The position numbers and the translations under genes were made by a program. The notes under the pieces are model-generated. The model searched no databases. It had not been told where the DNA came from and saw only the letters and a program-made list of their open reading frames with translations. A stretch of 64,000 bases of DNA from Pirellulaceae bacterium (lineage in GTDB: Bacteria; Planctomycetota; Planctomycetia; Pirellulales; Pirellulaceae): contig JADYZV010000123.1 in assembly GCA_020852965.1 (NCBI GenBank), positions 32,697-96,696 of the forward strand. The letters run 5' to 3'. Shown in pieces: positions 9,815 to 18,435 of the stretch; positions within the stretch are counted from its first letter, which is position 1; each line of letters opens with the position of its first letter.

Positions 9815-10099
9815 TGAATAGGGGTAAAGGGGGCAGGAGCGGAGTTTGAGCGTAGCAGGTGGCTGGCGCATGAGCCATCGCCTGCGCAGTCCGCGAATGT
9901 GGGTTGGCGTCTCGTGTGTTGCATCAGTGACGCGCGTGTTGACTCGCGCAGTTAGTGCACCTGCGGCCTACTGCGGCTCGGCGTTAAACGAATTTAACGT
10001 CCACTACATGATACGGATTTGTAACCTCGTCCAATTCATCAAATGGACTCGCGGGCCTCGTCCACTACGCCAACCCTAGAAACAAGAATGGTTGACGTT
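9815..10099. repeat. Repeat-filled gap: R7 copy and R2 half copy
   Basis: No gene. About 9851-10000 is a copy of R7, matching the reverse complement of about 62590-62745 along most of its length (shared GTAGCAGGTG, CGCCTGCGCAG, GTGGGTTGGC, GGCTCGGCGTTAAAC). It ends in a small perfect palindrome, CGTTAAA-CGAA-TTTAACG (9982-9999). At 10045-10068 lies one inverted arm of R2 (CCTCGTCCACTAC). Confidence 0.8.
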
Positions 10100-11131
10100 T
10101 CAGATTTCCAGGCACTGTTGAACGGCTTCGAATACGCGATCGACAGTGATGTCGCGCATGCCGCGCGGGGACTGTTCGGATACCACGAATTCGGGATGGT
10201 TGTAGGTCGAAGTCCACTGCGGTGTCGTCGCCCCGAATAAACTGACGACCGGTCGATCGAAGGCGACTGCCAAATGCCTGGGACCGCTATCTGTCGAGAC
10301 CACCGCCACGCAGCGCTTCAACACGGCTTTGCTCAGACCAATCGGAAGCTGTTCAACGACCCCCATGCTGGCCACACGTCGATCAGCCACGTTTTCTGCG
10401 ATGCAATTGATTGCCTCGCGATCGGCTGGGCCGCAATGCAGTAGGACCTGAGTTCCCAGTTCGGTAGCCAAGCGAGTCGCCAACGCCTCGACATGTTTGG
10501 CAGGCCACAGTCGCTTGGCCGAATTCGCCGCGCCGCTATTAATGGCAATGGTCGGCGTCGCGGCAGAAAATCCGACTTGACTCCACAGCCCGTCGGCTAA
10601 CTTCTCATCGGTCTCGGTTACGCCGAGCTGCATAGCGCGATTGTGCGAGTCGCAGCCGAGCCAATTGGCCAACTGCAGGTAGTAATCGACGGGTGAAATG
10701 GGGCGCATCCGCCTGCCGTCGCGCGGCACTTCGACCGCATCGCTCAGCAGCAGACCGCGACCGTCGCGACGATAGCCGACGACTCGCCGCACACCGGCCA
10801 AGCGAAGCACCACCGCCGACCAAAGTGAATTGGTCAATAGAATCGCTACGTTGGCACCACTGCGTCGAATCTGTCGCGCCAACCCCCAGCGCGATCCCGC
10901 TGTGGGGCTAGCTTTTTTGTTGAACAACAGCGCTTCGTCGATCCAGGGGCGTTCACCTCCCCAGGCTTGTTCCAACACATCGCGAATCACGGGTCGCATG
11001 ACGCCGACAATCTTATTGTCGGGAAAGGCGTTTCGCAATGCGCGCAGTGTGGGAGTTGCCATACAGGCATCGCCGACCCAGTTCGGCATGACAACGCACA
11101 GAATGGTTGGATCCGATGTCGAGCGTCGCAT
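10100..11131 (-). CDS. Glycosyltransferase family 9, heptosyltransferase-like
   Basis: 343 residues resembling ADP-heptose:LPS heptosyltransferase II (WaaF/RfaF). The N-terminal Rossmann domain has ILCVVMPNWVGDACMATPTL, close to the family's WVGDMVMAQ motif. The C-terminal nucleotide-sugar domain holds NSGAANSAKRLWPAKH, TQVLLHCGPADRE and the family hallmark STDSGPRHLAVAFDRPVVSLFG. The role is probably transfer of heptose or a related sugar to a lipopolysaccharide core on the inner face of the cytoplasmic membrane. It is divergent from the family 4 glycosyltransferase at 11933, suggesting a small envelope-sugar locus. The exact donor and acceptor cannot be read from sequence. Confidence 0.9.
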   Translation of the reverse strand: MRRSTSDPTILCVVMPNWVGDACMATPTLRALRNAFPDNKIVGVMRPVIRDVLEQAWGGERPWIDEALLFNKKASPTAGSRWGLARQIRRSGANVAILLTNSLWSAVVLRLAGVRRVVGYRRDGRGLLLSDAVEVPRDGRRMRPISPVDYYLQLANWLGCDSHNRAMQLGVTETDEKLADGLWSQVGFSAATPTIAINSGAANSAKRLWPAKHVEALATRLATELGTQVLLHCGPADREAINCIAENVADRRVASMGVVEQLPIGLSKAVLKRCVAVVSTDSGPRHLAVAFDRPVVSLFGATTPQWTSTYNHPEFVVSEQSPRGMRDITVDRVFEAVQQCLEI

Positions 11132-11932
11132 CGTATGTAGTTCTCCCAGACAGCCTAAATAAGGAAACGCATGGACTTAAGTGGATGCATTGTCTACTTG
11201 TACAAAACCTCCCCGTTTCACCGCAAGCTCGTCCCACCGCGAACTCCCTCCGCCATATTCGTTAATTCCTTACGTATTTTGACATTTCTCGTTGAACACC
11301 ACCATATTCGCCGGAGCTAATCTACACGAAACCCACCTTTGCTTGCATTTTCCTACTCGTGCTCCTACTCGTGCTCCTACTCGTGCTCGTGCTCGTGCTC
11401 CTACTCGTGCTCGTGCTCGTGCTCCTACTCGTGCTCGTGCTCAGCCCGGCGGTGCTCGTAATCGAATGCTGCAGCGTGCCTTACGGTGGGCTGTTAGAAG
11501 CTTGGGATTGACTGACGATTTGAGGCCATTTCTCGCATACGTTTTAGTTCCGCTCAGCCGGCTGCACCCTTTCTTAAACTCAAACTTAAACTCAGTCGTA
11601 CAGGCTATTAGTTTAGTTTAGTTTAGTTTAGGTTTGAGTTTGAGTTTGAGTTTGAGTTTGAGTTTGCTCACTGCTGCCCCCGTTCGAGCACGAGCACGAG
11701 CACGAAGAATTGAGAAGCTTGGTGGCGTTCAGCGAGGAGTATCCATATTTTTTATTCGCTTTTATTTCTTCTCCAAATTCACTCTGCGCAGACTTTTTCG
11801 ATTTTTCGTGTTGCCGGCAACCTTACGATTCGATAATCTCTGAGGAGATTGTGCGGTCCCCCACCTCCTCCTATTTGTCTGCAATAGCCCACCTGGGTTT
11901 GGAACCTCGCAACCTGCCAGAAGCCACCTCTT
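11132..11932. repeat. 800-bp gap with nested microsatellite inverted repeats (R10)
   Basis: No credible gene. From 11351 to 11442 runs a hexamer array of CTCGTG and CTCCTA units. At 11576-11594 is AAACTCAAACTTAAACTCA, at 11611-11631 a TTTAG array, at 11633-11668 six TTTGAG units, and at 11685-11705 CGAGCA units. The CTCGTG array is complementary to the CGAGCA array, and the AAACTC block to the TTTGAG array. The whole could form a nested hairpin or cruciform about 350 bp across. Open frames here encode only simple peptides and are rejected. Confidence 0.85.
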
Positions 11933-13306
11933 ATGTTTCAACGCATATTTATCGACGCTACCTATACACTCGCCTCCGGCAAGAACTCCGGCATAGAGCG
12001 TGTGGTGCGCAGCCTATTGCGTGAGAGCGAGCAATTGGCCGGCACGGGAGTGATCCCTCAACCGCAATCGATCGTCTCGATCGATGGCAAGTTTTACGCG
12101 CCCAACGCTCAACAATTGGCGCTGTTTAGCAAACCTGCAGCCATGCATGCCAACGTACTCGCGAGCATGCCTTGGATATATCGCGCTGCGGCCCGCGTGG
12201 TCTGCGCCGCGATTCCATCGCGCAAGCTGCGCAAGTGGGCCTTGCCACAAGCGGGGCATTTGGGGCTGTTTAAGCTGCCGCACAACTGGTACGAAGAGCG
12301 GGTCCGAAGACAGATCGTGCGGCAATGCACGCCACTCGATTTCCGCAGTGGAGACCTGGTGCTACTTCCCGATGCCTATTGGGTCAATCGATTGCGTAGC
12401 AGTGTTTGGACGGCGGCGGGTCAAGTTCGCGCGCAGGGCGGTATGATCGCCACGTTGCTATACGATTTGATTCCACTGACTCACCCCGAGTTCGTTGGCC
12501 CCCGGCGCCATGCTGCCTTTCTCGACTACTTGAAGAAGACCGTCGAACACTCCGATCTTTTGCTAGCTATTTCCGATACGGTTCGCGATCAAGTGGCCAG
12601 TTTCTTGCCGACGATCACCGAGTCTGACACACCGGCTTGTCGCGACGTTCGCTCGATTCAATTGGGTGCAGAGCTGGAGAGTGTCCAGGGACCTGTGCGC
12701 GAGGAAGTGCGGGCTTTGTTCGCCCAGGAGCAGGTGCCGTATTTGATGGTGGCTACCTTCGACCCCCGCAAGAATCACCGTTACCTGCTTGACGCCTTCG
12801 AGCTGCTGTGGGAATCACAACCCGATTTAAAGCTCTGTTTAGTGGGGCGCATCGGTTCGCGATGCGATGAAATTGTACAACGGATCACACAACATCCGCG
12901 GCTGGGGAAAAATTTGTTCCTGTTCAGCGACTTGTCCGATGCCGAACTGCACCACTGCTACAACGGGGCTCGCGGCGTCATCTTCCCGTCGATCGTCGAA
13001 GGCTTTGGATTGCCCATTGTCGAATCACTTTGGTTTGGCAAGCGGACCTTTGTCAGCGACACTCCCATTCACCGCGAGGTAGGGAGGGACGATTGTTGCT
13101 ATTTTAGTTTAGAGCATCCCACATCGTTGGTTTCCGAGCTGCTGGCATGGGAGGAGCAATATGCCGCCGGTTCGACTCCGCCGCGACGCGAGCGACCTTT
13201 GACGACGTGGAGTCAATGCACCTGCCAAGTATTCGAGCATTGCGAGCAAGCTGCTGCCGAGCGCGCTATACAGCAGCCCACGCCAGCTCTACGTCGCGCC
13301 GCTTAG
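11933..13306 (+). CDS. Glycosyltransferase family 4 (GT-B fold)
   Basis: 457 residues. The C-terminal half is a typical Glycos_transf_1 domain: YLMVATFDPRKNHRYLLDAF, LKLCLVGRIG, LSDAELHHCYNGARGVIFPS and the signature EGFGLPIVESLWFGK that holds the nucleotide-sugar. The N-terminal half starts FIDATYTLASGKNSGIERVV, common in mannosyl- or rhamnosyl-type transferases of this group. It probably builds cell-surface polysaccharide or lipopolysaccharide in the cytoplasm; donor and acceptor are unknown. No strong Shine-Dalgarno is visible. Divergent from the heptosyltransferase-like gene, with the microsatellite region between them. Confidence 0.9.
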   Translation: MFQRIFIDATYTLASGKNSGIERVVRSLLRESEQLAGTGVIPQPQSIVSIDGKFYAPNAQQLALFSKPAAMHANVLASMPWIYRAAARVVCAAIPSRKLRKWALPQAGHLGLFKLPHNWYEERVRRQIVRQCTPLDFRSGDLVLLPDAYWVNRLRSSVWTAAGQVRAQGGMIATLLYDLIPLTHPEFVGPRRHAAFLDYLKKTVEHSDLLLAISDTVRDQVASFLPTITESDTPACRDVRSIQLGAELESVQGPVREEVRALFAQEQVPYLMVATFDPRKNHRYLLDAFELLWESQPDLKLCLVGRIGSRCDEIVQRITQHPRLGKNLFLFSDLSDAELHHCYNGARGVIFPSIVEGFGLPIVESLWFGKRTFVSDTPIHREVGRDDCCYFSLEHPTSLVSELLAWEEQYAAGSTPPRRERPLTTWSQCTCQVFEHCEQAAAERAIQQPTPALRRAA

Positions 13307-13679
13307 CAACAACGCACCATGGACCGTAGCGAGCTCTCTCTCCTGCATCGGTCTCAGTTTTGTGGCTTGTTACTACCTAGACCCCCGCGAGCTCGACTCG
13401 CAGGTGAATTAGTTTTGTGGCTAGAAACGGCGCCAATTGCCCCGTCGGCCTTCATGGCCAACCGCGTCTAGCATCAAAACTTTAGCTCGTGCTAGGCAAG
13501 CCAGCATGGGGCCGAGAAGCCGGCTTGTCTTTTTCGCTATTTCTCGCCATCTTGGTATCTGCTCGATGTTTGTCCGCCGTTTGTTGTGGCGGAAGCCTCG
13601 CTTGGCCCAAACATTTTGCCCAAACTCACCTGCAGCACCCTTTGTAGAGGCGTCTGCATAACCTGCCGGAGGCCGCTTC
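13307..13679. repeat. Gap with R4 copy C ahead of thrS
   Basis: From about 13372 to 13512 lies a third, diverged copy of the structured R4 repeat. Hairpin 1 is CCCGCGAG-CTCGA-CTCGCAGG (13384-13404, one C-A mismatch), followed by GGTGAATTAGTTTTG. A central hairpin GTCGGCC-TTCAT-GGCCAAC takes the place of the long stem of copies A and B. Hairpin 3 is GCTAG-GCAAG-CCAGC (13491-13505) and GGGGCCGA follows. Further on are a CCGCC/GGCGG hairpin (13570-13589) and GGAGG at 13667-13671, the thrS ribosome site. Confidence 0.75.
13497..13533 (+). terminator. Possible terminator or attenuator before thrS
   Basis: CAAGCC (13497-13502) can pair with GGCTTG (13522-13527), followed directly by TCTTTTT. This pairing excludes hairpin 3 of the R4 copy (13491-13505), so the two would be alternative structures. 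It could end the transcript of the glycosyltransferase gene or attenuate thrS. The stem is short and the loop is 19 nt, so confidence is low. Confidence 0.3.
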
Positions 13680-15872
13680 ATGCTCCAAGTTCAATTGCCT
13701 GATGGATCGATTGTCGAACATCCAGATTCTGCCACCGCCCTAGATGTTGCCGAAAAAATCGGCTCGCGACTAGCCAAAGCGGTGGTGGCAGCCAAAATCG
13801 GCGATCGTGTCGTCGACGCAACTCGACCATTGGCTGGGCTGGCGGATCAATCCCCCATTCCGCTGACGCTGTTGACCGAGCGCGATCCCGAGGCGCTCGA
13901 TGTACTGCGTCACTCCAGCGCGCACATCATGGCACGGGCTGTGATGCGGATTTTTCCCGGAGTTTCCCTTGCCTTCGGACCGACCATCGACAATGGTTTT
14001 TACTACGATTTTGAACTTGACCACAAACTGTCCGACGACGACTTCGCGGCCATCGAGGCGGAGATGTCCAAAATCATCGCTCTGGCGGAACCGTTCGAGC
14101 AATTTTCGTTGGGTCGCGATGAAGCGCTCACGCTCTGCGGCGACTTGAATCAGTCGTTCAAGGTCGAGCACATCTCGACGGGTCTGGCCGACCACGAACA
14201 GCTCGGCTTCTATCGACAGGGAGAGTTCGTCGACTTGTGCCGTGGTCCGCACATTCCCGACGCCAGTAAAGTCAAGGCCTTCAAGCTACTCAGCGTGGCT
14301 GGTGCATATTGGAAGGGGGACGCGCAGGGCAAGCAGCTACAGCGACTGTACGGCACCGCTTGGTTTAGTCCCAAGGACCAGCAGGCCTATTTGGACCAGT
14401 TGGCTGAGGCTCGCCGCCGCGACCACCGCGTGTTGGGCAAGAAAATGGGCCTGTTTCAAATCAGTCCCGAAGTCGGCCAAGGGCTCTGCCTATGGTTGCC
14501 CAAGGGTGCCCGTGTACGCGTGCTGTTAGAAGATTTCCTGCGACAAGAGCTGCTGCGCCGTGGCTATGAACCGGTCTACAGCCCGCACATTGGCCGCGTC
14601 GAGATGTACGAAACCAGCGGGCATTTTCCCTACTATCGCGACAGCCAGTTTCCTCCGCTGTTTGTCGATCAAGCCGGCGGGCTGGTCGATGCTTGGATTA
14701 GCCGCTTGCAATCGCCCGAGGGTCTAACGCTTGAGCAGGAAGGGCAGCTAAACGACGCCGCCGAAGTACTCGGAGCCGAACTTCCCGACTATCGCCCCGA
14801 GGCGAGCGTCGAAGATCGCGTGGCGGTGCTGCAAGCCTGGCAACGTCAGCATGAACGCTACTTGATCAAGCCGATGAACTGCCCGCACCATGCGCAGATT
14901 TTCAAAGCACAACCTCGTTCCTACAAGCAATTGCCTTTGAGACTGATGGAGTTTGGTACCGTATATCGTTACGAGCAAACAGGCGAGCTTAACGGTATGT
15001 TGCGCGTGCGAGGTTTGACCCAAGACGATGCTCACATCTTCTGCACGCAAGACCAGGTCGAAGAAGAGTTCCGCAACACGATCGAGCTCACTCGGTTCGT
15101 GCTCGAGAGCGTTGGCCTGACCGACTACCGCGTGCAGTTGTCATTGCGAGATCCGAAGAGCGATAAGTACGTGGGTAGCGAGGAGAACTGGGTCAAAGCC
15201 GAAGCGGCTCTGCGTCGAGTGCTAGAGGAGAGTGGGCTGAACTTCCAAGCTGCGGCTGGGGAAGCGGCTTTCTATGGCCCTAAGGCCGACTTCATGGTCC
15301 GCGATTGTATCGGTCGCCAATGGCAGCTCGGCACCGTGCAGCTCGACTACAATATGCCCGAACGTTTTCAGCTCGAATATGTCGGGTCGGACAATGGCAT
15401 GCACCGTCCCGTCATGATCCACCGCGCTCCGTTTGGCTCGATGGAGCGTTTTGTCGGGATGCTCATCGAGCACTTCGCCGGAGCTTTCCCGTTGTGGCTC
15501 GCGCCCGAGCAAGTTCGCTTGTTGCCGCTGAGCGAAAAGACCAATGACTACGCGCTGGAGCTCCAGAGCAAGATGACCGCTGCCGGCCTGCGCGTGACCA
15601 CCGACATGCGTGGCGCGAAGGTACAAGCCAAAATACGCGATGCGCAATTGGAGCTGATTCCCTATATGGCGGTCGTGGGCCCGAAGGAAGCCGAAGCCGG
15701 TGCGCTCGCCCTGCGCGATCGCATCGACGGTGACTTGGGGGCTATGCCCGTCGACCAGGCGGTGGACAAACTGCTCGCTGAAGTCCGCGATCGCACCATT
15801 CGCCAAGTCGTCAAGCGCGAGGCCGAACCCGATCTTCCTGAACTCAGCCCCACCGGTCAGCACGAATACTAA
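13680..15872 (+). CDS. thrS: Threonyl-tRNA synthetase with an insertion in the catalytic domain
   Basis: Charges tRNA-Thr. Order: TGS domain (about 1-65), editing domain ([16 protein letters not shown], then EHISTG and DLCRGPH), class II catalytic core, anticodon-binding domain ([16 protein letters not shown] to the end). Zinc ligands are visible at [16 protein letters not shown] and HRAPFGS. At 730 residues it is about 90 longer than the E. coli enzyme. About 60 residues ([20 protein letters not shown] onward) are inserted between YYRDSQFPP and [11 protein letters not shown], where E. coli has only a few. A C-terminal tail is also a little longer. GGAGG 8 nt upstream fixes the start. The stop overlaps the truB start by one base (TAATG), so truB is translationally coupled. 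Confidence 0.97.
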   Translation: MLQVQLPDGSIVEHPDSATALDVAEKIGSRLAKAVVAAKIGDRVVDATRPLAGLADQSPIPLTLLTERDPEALDVLRHSSAHIMARAVMRIFPGVSLAFGPTIDNGFYYDFELDHKLSDDDFAAIEAEMSKIIALAEPFEQFSLGRDEALTLCGDLNQSFKVEHISTGLADHEQLGFYRQGEFVDLCRGPHIPDASKVKAFKLLSVAGAYWKGDAQGKQLQRLYGTAWFSPKDQQAYLDQLAEARRRDHRVLGKKMGLFQISPEVGQGLCLWLPKGARVRVLLEDFLRQELLRRGYEPVYSPHIGRVEMYETSGHFPYYRDSQFPPLFVDQAGGLVDAWISRLQSPEGLTLEQEGQLNDAAEVLGAELPDYRPEASVEDRVAVLQAWQRQHERYLIKPMNCPHHAQIFKAQPRSYKQLPLRLMEFGTVYRYEQTGELNGMLRVRGLTQDDAHIFCTQDQVEEEFRNTIELTRFVLESVGLTDYRVQLSLRDPKSDKYVGSEENWVKAEAALRRVLEESGLNFQAAAGEAAFYGPKADFMVRDCIGRQWQLGTVQLDYNMPERFQLEYVGSDNGMHRPVMIHRAPFGSMERFVGMLIEHFAGAFPLWLAPEQVRLLPLSEKTNDYALELQSKMTAAGLRVTTDMRGAKVQAKIRDAQLELIPYMAVVGPKEAEAGALALRDRIDGDLGAMPVDQAVDKLLAEVRDRTIRQVVKREAEPDLPELSPTGQHEY

Positions 15873-16810
15873 TGTTTGGTGTCCTCGCAATCGATAAACC
15901 GGCGATGCGTACCAGTCGAGATGTGTGCAACCGGATCGAGCGCATTGTGCGCCCCGACAAAGTTGGTCACACCGGCACACTCGACCCGATGGCTACTGGT
16001 GTCCTGCTTCTAGCCATCGGTAGCGCGTCGCGATTAGTCGAATTTTCGCTCGGCCACAGCAAAGAATACGAGGCTGAATTTCTTGTGGGCCATCGTAGCG
16101 AGACTCTCGATACCGAAGGCGAAGTCATCGCACTGCCCGATGCCCACCCGCCAACGCGTGAGCAGTTGCAAGCTCAGGCCGAGCGGTGGATTGGATGCGT
16201 TCAACAAATCCCTCCCAAGTTCTCTGCAATAAATATAGCAGGCCGCAGAGCCTACAAACTGGCGCGCAAGGGACGCGATTTCGAATTGCCGGCTCGCGAG
16301 ATCAATGTCAATGCGATCGAGATTAAAGCCTACGACTATCCGCGACTAAGCCTACGAATCGACTGCGGCTCGGGAACCTACGTGCGCTCGCTGGGTAGCG
16401 ACATCCTGCGCGGTGTTGGAAGCGATGCGGTCATGAGCCGCTTGGTCCGCACGCGCGTCGGGCCATTTCTGCTCGAGGACTGTGCACCACTCGAACAATT
16501 CGCAACGGTTGCCGATGTCGCCGAGCGACTACAGCCACCGCAACGCTTGATCGCTAACATGCCCAGTGTGCAGTTGACCCCAGAGCAGGTCATCAGCATT
16601 CGCCATGGCATACCACTCGAACTGAGCCGTGTTGCAACCGATCGCTTGTTTGCCATCGACTCGCAAGACAAATTGATTGCAGTGCTCGAGCGCGTCGAGG
16701 TGATACCGCCGGCGAACACTGCGCGCTATCGGTCCTTGAGGGTCTTCCAAGAGAGTAGTGCGACTAGCCAGCCGAGCACTAGCAACAAACCACACAGGCC
16801 TGAGTCTTGA
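15872..16810 (+). CDS. truB: tRNA pseudouridine(55) synthase TruB
   Basis: Makes pseudouridine 55 in the T loop of tRNAs. GHTGTLDPMATGVL carries the catalytic Asp. KEYEAEFLVGHRSETLDTEGEV and SCGSGTYVRSLGSDI-type segments (here CGSGTYVRSLGSDI) are family hallmarks. 312 residues is normal; the C-terminal 25 residues are Ser/Thr/Pro-rich and probably unstructured. The ATG overlaps the thrS stop. The 3' end overlaps the end of the convergent permease gene by 85 bp, an unusually long overlap that lies in the unstructured tail. Confidence 0.96.
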   Translation: MFGVLAIDKPAMRTSRDVCNRIERIVRPDKVGHTGTLDPMATGVLLLAIGSASRLVEFSLGHSKEYEAEFLVGHRSETLDTEGEVIALPDAHPPTREQLQAQAERWIGCVQQIPPKFSAINIAGRRAYKLARKGRDFELPAREINVNAIEIKAYDYPRLSLRIDCGSGTYVRSLGSDILRGVGSDAVMSRLVRTRVGPFLLEDCAPLEQFATVADVAERLQPPQRLIANMPSVQLTPEQVISIRHGIPLELSRVATDRLFAIDSQDKLIAVLERVEVIPPANTARYRSLRVFQESSATSQPSTSNKPHRPES

Positions 16811-18255
16811 TGCCGCATGCCGAAATGCAACATCTCGAACATCCGCATCGAGAGAGTGGCTACGCCGGGAGGTAGCACTAGGATCGAACAGCTTAGCTCT
16901 CCAACGCTCATCACAACTAAGATCAGCACAGCGACCAACCACTGCTGCCACGTGTGAGGCGCGATGATTCGGACTAGCTTCTGCATCCCGGTGAGCCCAT
17001 CTACGGCAGCCTGCTCCCATGCTCGCGGCGATATGCCCGCCACGATGGCTTGGCTCAACAGCCAGGCGAGTGGAAACAGGCGGAATTGCTGTGCTAAGAT
17101 TGGCGCAGTTAGAGTGTTGTCGTAGAGGTGACCCAGCCAAGCTGGAGAGTTGCGATTCATAATTGATATGATCAGTATGCCAGCCAGCGGACCTGGGACA
17201 GCTACCATGCTGAGTGCCAGCAAGTTGACTGCCGTTCGCAGGTGACCTCTTCCTGCCACCGCGCTCAGAGCCGTCGCCGCCGTTAGCGCTACTGCGGTCG
17301 CGCCGAGAGCCAACATGGACGACCAGTAAAAATGTTCGTAGTAGAGAGTCAACGATTCGTAAATCGTGGTAGAAAAGCGAGAAACGCTCCAGCCATATTG
17401 ACTGTGACCCTGTACGTCGAGCGTCGGCTGCCAGCCAGCTTTGATGATCAAGTTGACGATCGGCAAGCCAACGATCAAAGCAACTACCACCCATAGTCCG
17501 ATCGCCCACAGCCACCGCGCTGGGCCGAGCGTGATGACTCTGCCTGGGTGTTGAGCTATGCCTGCGATCACTTCACGCCAAGGCGGCGCATAACGACTGA
17601 GCCAAATGCCCACAGCCAAAATCGGCAGTAGGCATAACCACACGGAGGCCACATAAGTCCATGGGCTGAACGAGCCTTGCGTGGCGTCGAGATAGACTTG
17701 CTCGGCCACGGTGGGAACCTGATAAAGATTCGTAACGACCATCTCGGTCAATACGGGCACCGCGCACCACAGGCAACTTGCCGCCAACCACAATCGCAAC
17801 CTAGGGAGCAGACCGTAACGCACAAAATGCCAGTTACCTCCTTCGATCAATGCGGCTTCTTCTTGCCCACGATGAGCTCGAGTGAGGCCGAGTGAAACAA
17901 TCAGCACGACCCAGGGAATTGCAGCCAGGGAGTGTATTGCCGAAACGGCCAATAGCGAACCGAGGCCGGCTTCCATCCCCCCGCTCAAGCGATCTACGGA
18001 CAGCCAATCCAGCGACGAACTGCGAAAGCGAAGCCAGCCCTGCAGTCCCAATCCGGCAGACCAGCTTCCCGCGATGACATACAGTGGGACGGCCAATTGA
18101 CTACTGATTGCAATCCAAGCCCAACGGCGGCCCGGAACATCACTCCGTCTGAGGCCGATGGCTAGTAGCGTTCCGAGCGGCACCGCCACCAACATACACA
18201 AACCACAGACCATTACCGTATTGACGAGCGCAGTTAGCAGTTCGGAAGTATTCAC
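16726..18255 (-). CDS. ABC transporter permease, iron(III)/thiamine type
   Basis: 509 residues with about twelve hydrophobic helices, in the two-module arrangement of FbpB/SfuB/ThiP permeases that import ferric iron or thiamine. The N-terminal module holds LTALVNTVMVCGLCMLVAVPLG and an EAA-like loop QEEAALIEGGNWHFVRYGLLP. The C-terminal module has EQAAVDGLTGMQKLVRIIAPH as a second EAA loop, where the ATPase would dock. Neither the ATP-binding subunit nor a substrate-binding protein is adjacent in this window, so the partners must be encoded elsewhere. Its 3' end overlaps truB by 85 bp in convergent orientation. Substrate is not decided by the sequence. Confidence 0.85.
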   Translation of the reverse strand: MNTSELLTALVNTVMVCGLCMLVAVPLGTLLAIGLRRSDVPGRRWAWIAISSQLAVPLYVIAGSWSAGLGLQGWLRFRSSSLDWLSVDRLSGGMEAGLGSLLAVSAIHSLAAIPWVVLIVSLGLTRAHRGQEEAALIEGGNWHFVRYGLLPRLRLWLAASCLWCAVPVLTEMVVTNLYQVPTVAEQVYLDATQGSFSPWTYVASVWLCLLPILAVGIWLSRYAPPWREVIAGIAQHPGRVITLGPARWLWAIGLWVVVALIVGLPIVNLIIKAGWQPTLDVQGHSQYGWSVSRFSTTIYESLTLYYEHFYWSSMLALGATAVALTAATALSAVAGRGHLRTAVNLLALSMVAVPGPLAGILIISIMNRNSPAWLGHLYDNTLTAPILAQQFRLFPLAWLLSQAIVAGISPRAWEQAAVDGLTGMQKLVRIIAPHTWQQWLVAVLILVVMSVGELSCSILVLPPGVATLSMRMFEMLHFGMRHQDSGLCGLLLVLGWLVALLSWKTLKDR

Positions 18256-18435
18256 GTTGCTCGTCGTTATGTTAGATCACAGATCCCAAATACGCAGGCC
18301 GTGAAAGCCCTGGGATGGTGCTCGGGGGACTCGTAACCTCGTCCACTACACTGCTCGCACCGCGGTGGATGAGGTTACGAGTCCTGCGCGTGCATCAGTT
18401 GCCATCACCATTTATCGCACTAACAAAACTCTACC
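18256..18435. repeat. R2 inverted pair
   Basis: Arms at 18327-18348 and 18365-18384 are inverted copies of the R2 unit (GTGGACGAGGTTACGAGTCC and its complement) around a 16-nt spacer, giving a hairpin of about 20 bp. It sits upstream of the permease start and downstream of the large dehydrogenase gene. Confidence 0.9.

Noticed and set aside
11292..11843. Two open frames in the microsatellite region between the glycosyltransferase genes
   Set aside because: They translate simple repeats (PTRARA and SLSLSL runs) and have no ribosome site or family match.
13307..13679. T-box leader for thrS
   Set aside because: No T-box sequence or specifier loop could be found; only the R4 copy and a weak terminator-like stem are present.
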